Part shown: piece by piece, positions 53,255-61,376 of the stretch
How positions within the stretch are numbered: position 1 is the first letter of the stretch
Layout of the letters: the number at the start of each line of letters is the position of its first letter
NCBI RefSeq assembly: GCF_019933235.1
Contig: NZ_CP082945.1
Location: 3,658,001-3,722,000 of the forward strand
Reading direction: 5' to 3'
From: Streptomyces angustmyceticus
Lineage (GTDB): Bacteria; Actinomycetota; Actinomycetes; Streptomycetales; Streptomycetaceae
Length of the DNA stretch: 64,000 nucleotides
Translations under genes and position numbers: made by a program
The notes under the pieces: model-generated
What the model saw: only the letters and a program-made list of their open reading frames with translations
The model's database searches: none
What the model was told of the DNA's origin: nothing

Positions 53255-53268
53255 GTGATTGATCGCAC
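53255..53268 (+). promoter_or_regulatory. Candidate Crp box upstream of crp
   Basis: GTGATTGATCGCAC matches the GTG-N6-GNCAC consensus reported for S. coelicolor Crp except for one base. It lies 65 bases before the crp start, in the divergent nth-crp region, which suggests autoregulation. Confidence 0.35.
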
Positions 53269-53332
53269 TGTTTTGCATTCCGGCATGATGGGGACCACAG
53301 TCCCCCGGAGCATGTCGACAAGGAGAGATCTC

Positions 53333-54007
53333 GTGGACGACGTTCTGCGGCGCGCACCGCTCTTCGCGGCGCTCGATGACGAGCAGGCGGCCGAGCTGCG
53401 CGCCTCGATGGGAGAGGTCACGCTCGCCCGCGGCGACGCCCTGTTCCACGAAGGGGACCCCGGCGACCGCCTGTACGTGGTCACCGAGGGCAAGGTGAAG
53501 CTGCACCGCACTTCCCCGGACGGCCGGGAGAACATGCTCGCCGTCCTCGGCCCCGGAGAGCTGATCGGTGAGCTCTCGCTCTTCGACCCGGGCCCGCGTA
53601 CGGCCACGGCCTCCGCGCTCACCGAGGTCAAGCTCCTCGGCCTGGGCCACGGCGACCTCCAGCCCTGGCTGAACGCCCGCCCCGAGGTGGCCACGGCCCT
53701 GCTGCGCGCGGTCGCCCGCCGGCTGCGCAAGACCAACGACCAGATGTCCGACCTGGTCTTCTCGGACGTCCCGGGCCGCGTGGCCCGCGCCCTGCTCGAC
53801 CTGTCGCGCCGCTTCGGCGTGCAGTCCGAGGAAGGCATCCACGTCGTCCACGACCTGACGCAGGAGGAGCTGGCCCAGCTGGTGGGCGCCTCCCGCGAGA
53901 CGGTCAACAAGGCGCTCGCGGACTTCGCGGGCCGCGGCTGGCTGCGCCTGGAGGCGCGCGCCGTGATCCTGCTGGACGTCGAGCGGCTGGCCAAGCGCTC
54001 GCGCTGA
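53333..54007 (+). CDS. crp: cAMP receptor protein Crp
   Basis: 224 residues from GTG at 53333 (AAGGAGAG upstream), the same length as S. coelicolor Crp. The N-terminal cyclic-nucleotide domain has FHEGDPGDRLYVV and GELIGELSLFDPGPRTATA, the phosphate-binding cassette. The C-terminal HTH is TQEELAQLVGASRETVNKAL. In Streptomyces Crp controls germination, development and antibiotic precursor supply. It is divergent from nth. Confidence 0.97.
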   Translation: MDDVLRRAPLFAALDDEQAAELRASMGEVTLARGDALFHEGDPGDRLYVVTEGKVKLHRTSPDGRENMLAVLGPGELIGELSLFDPGPRTATASALTEVKLLGLGHGDLQPWLNARPEVATALLRAVARRLRKTNDQMSDLVFSDVPGRVARALLDLSRRFGVQSEEGIHVVHDLTQEELAQLVGASRETVNKALADFAGRGWLRLEARAVILLDVERLAKRSR

Positions 54008-54024
54008 CCTCTCGCAGACCTGCT

Positions 54025-54054
54025 GGAAGGGCCCCGCTCCGGCGGGGCCCTTCC
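54025..54054 (+). terminator. Terminator after crp
   Basis: GGAAGGGCCCCGC and GCGGGGCCCTTCC form a 13-base perfect stem with loop TCCG, 17 bases past the stop. Confidence 0.9.
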
Positions 54055-54211
54055 GCATGCTGCCCCATGGGGCCGTGGAACCACCGATGCCTCCTCGGAG
54101 CCGCAGGCCGCCTCCCCGCGGGCCCAGCATCCGGCCTGGTGGCCCCGGGGCCACCGGCTCCCCCGTGTGCCCCGCCCCGAAATCGGGTCGCCGTGCCTCC
54201 CGCCCCCTCGC

Positions 54212-54217
54212 CATAGT
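54212..54217 (+). promoter_or_regulatory. -10 box of leaderless nucleotidyltransferase gene
   Basis: CATAGT ends six bases before the ATG at 54224. No RBS is present. Confidence 0.4.
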
Positions 54218-54223
54218 GGCGCC

Positions 54224-55042
54224 ATGACGCGCGGCAGAGGACTGGACCGGGACGGCTGCTTCGTGCGGGAAGGCTCCCTGGACCGCGTGTCCGCGCCGTT
54301 CGCGCCCGTCGTGGCGGAGTTCCGCGCCCGGACCGGCGCGCACTTCGGCCCCGGCCGCCTGCACAGCAGCTACCTCTTCGGCAGCGTCCCGCGGGGCACC
54401 GCCGTCCCCGGGGTCTCCGACCTCGATGCGCTGATCGCCCTGCGGGACGGGCCCACCGATGCCGACCACGCAGCGGTCCGCGCCGTCGAGCACGACCTGG
54501 ATACCGCGTTCTGGCAGGTCAACGGCGTGGGGATCCTGTTGTTCGGCGTGGACCGGCTGCGCGGCGAGCGGGAGCGGTACGACCTCGGATGGTTCGTGGC
54601 CTGCCTGTGCACCCCGCTCGGCGGCCCGGACCTCGCCGCCGAGCTGCCCCGTTACCGCCCCACCTCGCTCCTGGCCCGCGAGACCAACGGGGACCTCTTC
54701 CGCAGCCTGCCCGGTCTGCGCGAGCGCGCCGCCACGGCCACTACGGAGGCCGAGCGCACCCGGCTGACCCGGGGCGTGGCGCGACGCCTGGTACGCACCG
54801 GGTTCACCCTGGTCATGCCGCGCTGGGGCGGCTGGACGAGCGATCTCGACGAGTCCGCCGAGGTGTTCGCCCGCTACTACCCGGCGCACGCCGAGCAGAT
54901 GCGCGCCGCGGCCCGCGCCGCCCGGGCGCCCGCCGCTTACCCGGAGCTGCTGGACGCGCTGCTCACCGGCCTCGGCCCCTGGCTGGCCGACGAATACCTG
55001 GCCGTCCACGGGGCGAAGGCGGCACCGCCGGGGGCGGGCTGA
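54224..55042 (+). CDS. Nucleotidyltransferase-domain protein
   Basis: 272 residues. LFGSVPRGTAVPGVSDLDALI is the pol-beta-type nucleotidyltransferase signature (G-S-x2-R-G..D-x-D), with the third acidic residue probably in the strand GVGILLFGVD. The C-terminal half is helical. Such proteins include aminoglycoside adenylyltransferase-like and MNT-type toxin-neutralising enzymes; here no partner gene is present. The start is supported by a -10 box and not by an RBS. Substrate unknown. Confidence 0.8.
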   Translation: MTRGRGLDRDGCFVREGSLDRVSAPFAPVVAEFRARTGAHFGPGRLHSSYLFGSVPRGTAVPGVSDLDALIALRDGPTDADHAAVRAVEHDLDTAFWQVNGVGILLFGVDRLRGERERYDLGWFVACLCTPLGGPDLAAELPRYRPTSLLARETNGDLFRSLPGLRERAATATTEAERTRLTRGVARRLVRTGFTLVMPRWGGWTSDLDESAEVFARYYPAHAEQMRAAARAARAPAAYPELLDALLTGLGPWLADEYLAVHGAKAAPPGAG

Positions 55043-55108
55043 CGGCACCTCTCAGGCGGCCAGGTGCCCGTCCGCGCCCCGGGGGCCCGGATCCCCGCCG
55101 CCGAGCCC

Positions 55109-55945
55109 TCAGCCCTCGATCAGCCCGTGTTCCCCCAGGTAGTCCAGCTGTGCCCGCACCGACAGCTCGGCGGCCGGCCACAACGAGCGGTCGACATCGG
55201 CGTAGACGTGCGCGACGACCTCGGCGGGTGAGCGGTGGCCGGCCTCGACCGCGGTCTCCACCTGGGCGAGCCGGTGCGCGCGGTGCGCCAGATAGAACTC
55301 CACCGCCCCCTGGGCGTCGTTCAGCACCGGTCCGTGTCCCGGCAGGACCGTGGTCACCCCGTCGTCGACCGTCAGGGAGCGCAGCCGGCGCAGCGAGTCC
55401 AGGTAGTCGCCGAGGCGCCCGTCGGGGTGCGCGACGACGGTGGTGCCGCGCCCGAGGATCGTGTCGCCGGTGAGGACGGCGCGGTCGGCCGGGAGGTGGA
55501 AGGAGAGCGAGTCGGCGGTGTGGCCCGGTGTGGGCACCACACGCAGTTCCAGGCCGCCGGTGGTGATGACGTCGCCCGCTTCGAGACCCTCGTCGCCCAG
55601 GCGCAGCGCCGGGTCCAGGGCCCGTACGGCCGAACGGGTCAGCTCGGCGAAGCGGGCGGCGCCGTCGGAGTGGTCGGGGTGACCGTGGGTCAGCAGGGTC
55701 AGCCCGATGCGCTTGCCGGCCCGTTCGGCGGTCTCGATGACGGCCCGCAGATGGCCTTCGTCGAGCGGCCCGGGGTCGATGACCACGGCGAGGTCGGAGT
55801 CCGGTTCGGCGACGATCCAGGTGTTGGTGCCGTCCAGGGTCATCGGCGACGGGTTCGGCGCCAGGACACAGCGGGCCCGTGCGCTCGCCTGTCCGGCGAT
55901 CACTCCGCCGCGCGGCCGGCCGGGGAGGGCGGATGCGTCGGTCAT
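55109..55945 (-). CDS. MBL-fold metallo-hydrolase (LACTB2/glyoxalase-II-like)
   Basis: 278 residues. The metal-binding motif is THGHPDHSDG; further ligands are in VVPTPGHTADS, LTGDTILG and LPGHGPV. The C-terminal ~60 residues form a winged-helix-like domain (VVAHVYADV..VRAQLDYLGEHGLI), typical of the LACTB2 group, which acts on RNA or thioesters. The ATG overlaps the stop of the upstream Nudix gene. Confidence 0.92.
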   Translation of the reverse strand: MTDASALPGRPRGGVIAGQASARARCVLAPNPSPMTLDGTNTWIVAEPDSDLAVVIDPGPLDEGHLRAVIETAERAGKRIGLTLLTHGHPDHSDGAARFAELTRSAVRALDPALRLGDEGLEAGDVITTGGLELRVVPTPGHTADSLSFHLPADRAVLTGDTILGRGTTVVAHPDGRLGDYLDSLRRLRSLTVDDGVTTVLPGHGPVLNDAQGAVEFYLAHRAHRLAQVETAVEAGHRSPAEVVAHVYADVDRSLWPAAELSVRAQLDYLGEHGLIEG

Positions 55946-56913
55946 GCGGGGGTCCCTCCCGAGGGGCCGTGGGTGCCCGCGTCGCCGTCCCCGGGGGCGG
56001 CGGTGCCGGACGGGGCGATGTGCTTGGTGAACTCGTCGTGTCCCGGCCAGCTCAGCTCGATCTCGCCGCCCACGACGCGGGCCTGCGCCAGTACCGGCGT
56101 CAGGTTCTGGGCCTCCGCGGCGCCCAGCGCGTCCGCGGCGGTGGCGTACGGCTGGAGGGAGCGCAGGGTCGCGATGGTCGGCGGCATCATCAGCAGCTCA
56201 CCGCGGTCGTAGCCGGCCGCTGCCTCCTCCGGCCGGATCCACACCGCGAGGTCCGCCTCGCTGGAGGCACCGGGGGCCTCGCCCGCACCGGGGCTCGCCT
56301 CCGGCCCCTGGGGAAGGGTGTGCTGGCCCTCGGGGAGCGCCGCGACGAAGAACCAGGTGTCGTAGCGCCGCGGCTCGAACTCGGGGGTGATCCAGCGCGC
56401 CCAGGCGCCGAGCAGGTCGGCGCGCAGGACCAGGCCGCGGCGGGCCAGGAAGTCGGCGAAGGACAGCTCGTGGGCGACCAGGGCCGCGCGGTCGGCCTCC
56501 CAGTCCGCACCGGTGGTGTCCGTGACGACGGTCTCGGCGGAGGTGCCGGCGAGCAGCACGCCCGTCTCCTCGAACGTCTCGCGGACCGCGGCGCAGACGA
56601 TGGTCTGCGCGGTGGCCGGGTCGACGCCCATACGGACCGCCCACTGGGCGCGCGAGGGGCCGGCCCAGGCGATCGGGCGCTCGTCACGCGGATCGACGGA
56701 GCCGCCCGGATAGGCGTACGCGCCGCCGGCGAAGGCCATGGAGGTACGTCTGCGCAGCATGTGGACGGTGGGGCCGCCGGAGGCGGAGTCCCGCAGCAGC
56801 AGGACGGTGGCGGCCCGCCGGGGCTCGGCGGGGGTCAGCTCGCCGTTCGCGAGCGCCCGGATGCGGTCCGGCCACTCCGGTGGGTACCACTGGCCGTTGG
56901 TCGTGGACGACAT
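55942..56913 (-). CDS. Nudix hydrolase (NUDT19-like)
   Basis: 323 residues. The Nudix helix is CAAVRETFEETGVLL, preceded by GGAYAYPGGSVD, with a ~45-residue insert between the glycines and the helix as in NUDT7/NUDT19-type CoA hydrolases. The C-terminus is Ala/Gly/Pro-rich. TAGCAT lies six bases before the ATG, and no RBS is present. Co-translated with the MBL hydrolase. Substrate is inferred as a CoA or nucleotide derivative. Confidence 0.88.
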   Translation of the reverse strand: MSSTTNGQWYPPEWPDRIRALANGELTPAEPRRAATVLLLRDSASGGPTVHMLRRRTSMAFAGGAYAYPGGSVDPRDERPIAWAGPSRAQWAVRMGVDPATAQTIVCAAVRETFEETGVLLAGTSAETVVTDTTGADWEADRAALVAHELSFADFLARRGLVLRADLLGAWARWITPEFEPRRYDTWFFVAALPEGQHTLPQGPEASPGAGEAPGASSEADLAVWIRPEEAAAGYDRGELLMMPPTIATLRSLQPYATAADALGAAEAQNLTPVLAQARVVGGEIELSWPGHDEFTKHIAPSGTAAPGDGDAGTHGPSGGTPA

Positions 56914-56919
56914 GGCCGG

Positions 56920-56925
56920 ATGCTA
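56920..56925 (-). promoter_or_regulatory. -10 box of leaderless Nudix gene
   Basis: Minus-strand TAGCAT is followed by six bases and ATG at 56913. Confidence 0.45.
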
Positions 56926-56961
56926 TGCGCTCGCGCGCTGATGTTCGAGGGCGTCTTCCGC

Positions 56962-57028
56962 GCCGGAGGGCCCCTGCTGACGAGGGGCCCTCCGGCACAC
57001 GGCACGCGCCCGGGGGCTTCGGAGCCCC
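56962..57028 (-). terminator. Two hairpins after ridA
   Basis: GGGGCT-tcgg-AGCCCC (57013-57028) and GCCGGAGGGCCCCT-gctgacg-AGGGGCCCTCCGGC (56962-56996, 14 perfect pairs). They end the DUF4177-ridA transcript before the Nudix promoter. Confidence 0.85.
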
Positions 57029-57038
57029 TGCGGGACGG

Positions 57039-57503
57039 CTATTCGGCGATCTCGACCTGGATCTCGACCTCGACCGGGGCGTCCAGCGGCAGCACCGCCA
57101 CGCCCACGGCGGACCGGGCGTGCACGCCCTTGTCACCGAGGATCTCGCCCAGCAGCTCGCTGGCGCCGTTGAGGACGCCCGGCTGGCCGGTGAAGTCCGG
57201 CGCGGAGGCCACGAAACCGACGACCTTCACGACCCGCTGGATCTTGTCGAGGTCGCCGACCACGGACTTCACGGCGGCCAGCGCGTTGAGCGCACAGGTC
57301 GCGGCGAGCTCCTTGGCCTGCTCGGCGCCGACCTCGGCACCGACCTTGCCGGTGACCGGCAGCGCGCCGTCCACCATCGGCAGCTGGCCGGAGGTGTACA
57401 CATAGGCGCCGGAGCGCACCGCGGGCTGGTAGGTGGCCAGCGGCGGCACGACCTGCGGCAGCTTCAGCCCGAGCGCCGCGATCTTGTCCTCCGCCGCGCT
57501 CAC
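57039..57503 (-). CDS. RidA family protein
   Basis: 154 residues from GTG at 57503 with GGAG upstream. Typical YjgF/RidA core: AYVYTSGQLPMVDG, CALNALAAVKSVVG and SAVGVAVLPLDAPVEVE. The usual substrate-binding Arg (R-S-A-V in ARSAVGVAVLPL) is present, so enamine/imine deaminase activity is plausible. Co-translated with the small DUF4177 protein (GTGA overlap). Confidence 0.92.
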   Translation of the reverse strand: MSAAEDKIAALGLKLPQVVPPLATYQPAVRSGAYVYTSGQLPMVDGALPVTGKVGAEVGAEQAKELAATCALNALAAVKSVVGDLDKIQRVVKVVGFVASAPDFTGQPGVLNGASELLGEILGDKGVHARSAVGVAVLPLDAPVEVEIQVEIAE

Positions 57504-57658
57504 GCCTTCTCCCGCTTCAGGTAGGCCACCAGCTGCTCGGGGTTGTTCGGGCCCGGCACGACCTGGACGAGCTCCCAGCCGTCCTCGCCCCAGGTGTCCA
57601 GAATCTGCTTCGTCGCGTGCACGAGGAGCGGCACGGTCGCGTATTCCCACTTGGTCAT
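57500..57658 (-). CDS. Small DUF4177 protein
   Basis: 52 residues: MTKWEYATVPLL then a helix and WGEDGWELVQVVPGP, the DUF4177 pattern (W-E-Y..G-W-E-L-V). One beta-alpha-beta unit; function unknown. TACGCT six bases before the ATG suggests a leaderless transcript that also covers ridA. An orthologue occupies the same place next to RidA in mycobacteria. Confidence 0.88.
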   Translation of the reverse strand: MTKWEYATVPLLVHATKQILDTWGEDGWELVQVVPGPNNPEQLVAYLKREKA

Positions 57659-57664
57659 GGGGCG

Positions 57665-57670
57665 AGCGTA
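57665..57670 (-). promoter_or_regulatory. -10 box of DUF4177-ridA operon
   Basis: Minus-strand TACGCT, then CGCCCC, then ATG. The 12 bases are nearly identical to those before the HAD gene (TATGCTCGCCCC). Confidence 0.45.
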
Positions 57671-57854
57671 ATGCCTGTCCACGGCGGCTGCGGACGCCGT
57701 CCGCCGCGGGCCGCCCCACCCTGTCCGGTGCGGCGTTCCGCGGCGCTCCCGGCAGACCCCTACGGAGCATCCCCGACCTTTCCCTGAGGGATCGCGGGCG
57801 GATTCTCCGGGACCTCCCAGCCGTATCCCGTGCGTAGCCGGGACGCGAACTGGT

Positions 57855-57860
57855 TAGGCT
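57855..57860 (+). promoter_or_regulatory. -10 box of the ArsA-pair operon
   Basis: TAGGCT lies seven bases before GTG at 57868, without an RBS. The same hexamer precedes tmk and the PBP gene. Confidence 0.45.
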
Positions 57861-57867
57861 CCTTTGC

Positions 57868-58869
57868 GTGAGCAGGCTCCATGTCGTCAGCGGCAAGGGC
57901 GGCACCGGCAAGACCACGGTCGCCGCCGCCCTCGCCCTGGCCCTGGCCACCGAGGGGCGCCGTACCCTCCTGGTCGAGGTCGAGGGCCGGCAGGGCATTG
58001 CCCAATTGTTCGAAACGGAAGCGCTTCCCTACGAGGAGCGCAAGATCGCGGTGGGTCCGGCATCGGAGGGCGGCGGAAGACGGTCGGGCGGTGAGGTCCA
58101 CGCCCTCGCCATCGACGCCGAACGCGCCCTTCTGGACTACCTCCAGATGTTCTACAAACTCGGCAGCGCCGGCCGGGCGCTGAAGAAGCTCGGCGCCATC
58201 GACTTCGCCACGACCATCGCGCCGGGCCTGCGGGACGTCCTGCTGACCGGCAAGGCGTGCGAGGCGGTCCGCCGCAAGGACAAGAACGGGAAGTTCGTCT
58301 ACGACGCGGTCGTGATGGACGCCCCGCCGACGGGCCGCATCACCCGCTTCCTGAACGTCAACGACGAGGTCGCGGGCCTCGCGAAGATCGGCCCGATCCA
58401 CAATCAGGCGCAGGCCGTGATGCGGGTCCTCAAGTCGCCCGAGACCGCGGTGCACCTGGTCACGCTCCTGGAGGAGATGCCGGTCCAGGAGACCGCGGAC
58501 GGCGTCGCCGAGCTGCGCGCCGCCGGCATCCCGGTGGGCGGCGTCGTCATCAACATGACCCGCCCGGCCCTGCTGGACAACGGCGACCTCGACATCGCCG
58601 CCCGTGGCGCGCGTACGGGCGTCGCCAAGGCGCTCTCCGAAGCCGGTCTCGGCGGCGCCCGCCGCGGCGGCCTGGCGGACCGTCTGATCGACCCCCTGCT
58701 GGAGCAGGCGCGCGAGCACGCCGAGCGGGTCGAGCTGGAGCGCGCCGAATACGCCGAACTCTCCGCCCTCGGCCTGCCCACCTACGAGTTGGAGCTGCTC
58801 CCCGAGGGAGTGGACCTCGCCGGGCTCTACCACCTGGCGAGAGACCTGCGGAAACAGGGGCCCATATGA
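57868..58869 (+). CDS. ArsA/Get3-family ATPase, first of a pair
   Basis: 333 residues. The deviant Walker A is VVSGKGGTGKTTVAAALAL (6-24) and VVMDAPPTGRITRFL is the Walker B/switch II region. It lacks the Cys ligands of arsenite-pump ArsA, so arsenite transport is unlikely. Its mate follows with ATGA overlap; the orthologous M. tuberculosis pair (Rv3679/Rv3680) forms a heterodimer. Role probably in envelope or redox protection, inferred from that pair. Confidence 0.92.
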   Translation: MSRLHVVSGKGGTGKTTVAAALALALATEGRRTLLVEVEGRQGIAQLFETEALPYEERKIAVGPASEGGGRRSGGEVHALAIDAERALLDYLQMFYKLGSAGRALKKLGAIDFATTIAPGLRDVLLTGKACEAVRRKDKNGKFVYDAVVMDAPPTGRITRFLNVNDEVAGLAKIGPIHNQAQAVMRVLKSPETAVHLVTLLEEMPVQETADGVAELRAAGIPVGGVVINMTRPALLDNGDLDIAARGARTGVAKALSEAGLGGARRGGLADRLIDPLLEQAREHAERVELERAEYAELSALGLPTYELELLPEGVDLAGLYHLARDLRKQGPI

Positions 58870-60314
58870 CCTCGGACAACACGACGCTGGACGCCTCGGC
58901 CCCGCGGCTCGAGGTCGACGCGCTGATCGACGACCCGCACACCCGCATCGTGGTGTGCTGCGGCTCGGGCGGCGTCGGCAAGACCACGACCGCCGCGGCC
59001 CTGGGCGTACGCGCCGCCGAACGCGGCCGCAAGGTCGTCGTGCTGACCATCGACCCGGCCAGGCGGCTGGCCCAGTCCATGGGGATCTCCGAGCTCGACA
59101 ACGTCCCGCGCCAGGTCAAGGACGTCGACGAGCGCGCGGGCGGCGAACTCCACGCGATGATGCTGGACATGAAGCGCACCTTCGACGAGATCGTCGAGGG
59201 CCACGCGGACGCCGACCGGGCCCGCGCCATCCTGGAGAACCCCTTCTACCAGTCCCTGTCTGCCGGTTTCGCGGGCACACAGGAGTACATGGCCATGGAG
59301 AAGCTCGGCCAGCTCCGCGCGAGCGACGAGTGGGACCTGATCATCGTCGACACCCCGCCGAGCCGCTCCGCACTCGACTTCCTGGACGCGCCCAAGCGCC
59401 TCGGGTCCTTCCTGGACGGCAAGTTCATCCGGGTGCTGATGGCGCCCGCGAAGGTCGGCGGCCGGGCCGGCATGAAGTTCCTCAACGTCGGCATGTCGAT
59501 GATGACCGGCACCCTCAGCAAGCTCATGGGCGGCCAACTCCTGCGCGACGTGCAGACGTTCGTGGCCGCGATGGACACCATGTTCGGCGGCTTCCGCACC
59601 CGCGCCGACGCCACCTACCGCCTGCTGCAGGCGCCCGGTACGGCGTTCCTCGTGGTGGCCGCGCCGGAGCGGGACGCGCTGCGCGAGGCGGCGTACTTCG
59701 TCGAGCGGCTGGCCGCCGAGCAGATGCCGCTGGCCGGCCTGGTGCTGAACCGGGTGCACGGCAGCGGCGCCGCCCAACTGAGCGCCGAGCGCGCCCTGGC
59801 GGCGGCGGAGGCCCTGACGGACCGCATGGCGGAGGACGCCCGCGCGGACGGCGCCGCGGCCCCCGAGGCGGACACCGGGGACGCCCCGGCGGCAGCGGAC
59901 GACCCCGCCCCCGGCTCGGCCGTGGAGGCCGACCGGGCTCCCGGCCGCGCAGAAAATAATCTTGAAACCACCGGCATTGTGGATCTCGGCGCCGGGAAGG
60001 CTGGACCACGTACCGCCGGCAGCCTCTCCCCCGCTGCCGCGGCGGAGCAGGAAACACCCACGTCAGCCTCGGCGGCGCAACTCGCCGCCGGGCTGCTACG
60101 GCTGCACGCGGAACGCATGCAGGTCCTCGCGCGCGAACGCCGCACGCGGGACCGCTTCACCGCGCTGCACCCCGAGGTTCCGGTGACAGAGGTCGCCGCG
60201 CTGCCCGGCGATGTCCATGACCTCGCGGGGCTGCGTGCCATCGGCGACCGCCTGGCGCTGAACCCCACCGACGCCGACGACCCCACGGCATCCGACCAGG
60301 GCTCCAACGGCTGA
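58866..60314 (+). CDS. ArsA/Get3-family ATPase, second of a pair
   Basis: 482 residues. P loop CCGSGGVGKTTTAAALG (about 31-47), TIDPARRLAQSMG as A' region, and IIVDTPPSRSALDFLD as switch II. Between about 325 and 410 there is a disordered Ala/Glu/Pro insert (EADTGDAPAAADDPAPGSA), then a conserved helical C-terminus (GLLRLHAERMQVLARERRTRDRF). Translationally coupled to its partner, so a fixed stoichiometry is likely. It converges on wblA. Confidence 0.92.
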   Translation: MTSDNTTLDASAPRLEVDALIDDPHTRIVVCCGSGGVGKTTTAAALGVRAAERGRKVVVLTIDPARRLAQSMGISELDNVPRQVKDVDERAGGELHAMMLDMKRTFDEIVEGHADADRARAILENPFYQSLSAGFAGTQEYMAMEKLGQLRASDEWDLIIVDTPPSRSALDFLDAPKRLGSFLDGKFIRVLMAPAKVGGRAGMKFLNVGMSMMTGTLSKLMGGQLLRDVQTFVAAMDTMFGGFRTRADATYRLLQAPGTAFLVVAAPERDALREAAYFVERLAAEQMPLAGLVLNRVHGSGAAQLSAERALAAAEALTDRMAEDARADGAAAPEADTGDAPAAADDPAPGSAVEADRAPGRAENNLETTGIVDLGAGKAGPRTAGSLSPAAAAEQETPTSASAAQLAAGLLRLHAERMQVLARERRTRDRFTALHPEVPVTEVAALPGDVHDLAGLRAIGDRLALNPTDADDPTASDQGSNG

Positions 60315-60652
60315 GCCGTACGCACGACCGGCCCAGCCACCCACGGTGCCACGCACCCCGGCGCCCGGCCACACTCACGAACCGCCGCTCACGCTCCGGC
60401 ACCCGGCACGTCCACCCGTCACCGCCACACGCAGGCGCGTGGCACGGCACCTCACAGCCCGAGCCCGGCACGCCGGGCAACAAGACGCCCGCACACCTCG
60501 CCCACCCCCTTGGCACCCCAATTCCCGGGTGCCTCAAGGACACTGATGGCACGTCACCACTCAACGATCAGAACGCGCCACCAGCCGAACCTTCCCGGCC
60601 GAATTCTCCGGCCGGACCTGCGGGCCACGGGCAGGAGCCCGTGACTCCCCTC
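60315..60652. terminator. Convergent gap between the ArsA pair and wblA
   Basis: 338 bases without a gene. CACGGGC-agga-GCCCGTG (60626-60643) lies 10 bases past the wblA stop and is its probable terminator. The rest is Pro/His-codon-like GC-rich sequence with nothing recognisable. Confidence 0.55.
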
Positions 60653-60994
60653 CTATCCGACCGCGGCGAACACGTCGAAGACGCCCTCCTCACAGTCCAG
60701 CGGCAGGATGCCCGTGCTGCGCTCGTACTCCGTGCGCGCGGTCTCCAGCAGCCGGCGCCATGACGTCACCGTCGGGCGGCGACGCAGCAGCGCCCTCCGC
60801 TCGCGCTCGGTCATCCCGCCCCACACGCCGAACTCCACCCGGTTGTCCAGGGCATCAGCCAGGCATTCCGTACGTACCGGACATCCGGTACACACTGCCT
60901 TGGCGCGGTTCTGCGCCGCCCCTTGTACGAACAGTTCATCCGGATCGGTAGTGCGGCAGGCGGCCTGTGCACTCCAGTCGGTTACCCAGCTCAT
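60653..60994 (-). CDS. wblA: WhiB-like regulator WblA
   Basis: 113 residues from ATG at 60994. The [4Fe-4S] ligands are Cys13, Cys35, Cys38 and Cys44 (C..CTGC..C), and the turn GVWGG (56-60) is followed by the basic segment ERRALLRRRPT. Length and sequence match Streptomyces WblA, a global switch that promotes sporulation and represses antibiotic production; the mycobacterial counterpart is WhiB4. The long upstream region suits heavy control. Confidence 0.96.
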   Translation of the reverse strand: MSWVTDWSAQAACRTTDPDELFVQGAAQNRAKAVCTGCPVRTECLADALDNRVEFGVWGGMTERERRALLRRRPTVTSWRRLLETARTEYERSTGILPLDCEEGVFDVFAAVG

Positions 60995-61376
60995 GCTGGC
61001 GCCGTCCTCTCCCGAATCGAGGCTCCCCCACGGCGGCAAGCGGCATATTCACCGTTGCCAGTTGAGGACGTTACGGAAGGCAGGCAGGGCGCAACACCCC
61101 CTTCGGGCCCAATCTTGAATGGCCCGAACGGACTATGCGTATGCGGCAGATCACCCAACGGAGTGACCGAACGGCATACGTCACTTTGCGCACAAGGCAG
61201 GACAGTTCCCTGCCCTGACAGGGGGTTTCTCTCGACACACACGGGCACGTGGGGGCGCGGCCCGCGGGAGGAGGGGGTTGACGAACTGAGGCGTAACCGT
61301 TCAGCTGTGGTAGCTGAGAACAGGCTAAGCGAACAGGTGCGCCCCTGTCCGGCGATTGAGAACGTAGGCTGCCCTC
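60995..61376. promoter_or_regulatory. Divergent control region of wblA and PBP
   Basis: 382 bases without a gene. The wblA side is long and moderately AT-rich with GGGCC-N11-GGCCC (61108-61128) and imperfect CATACG/CGTATG-type half-sites near 61137-61184. TAGGCT at 61365-61370 belongs to the PBP gene. No single operator could be named. Confidence 0.5.
61365..61370 (+). promoter_or_regulatory. -10 box of leaderless PBP gene
   Basis: TAGGCT, six bases, then ATG at 61377; no RBS. Confidence 0.5.
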
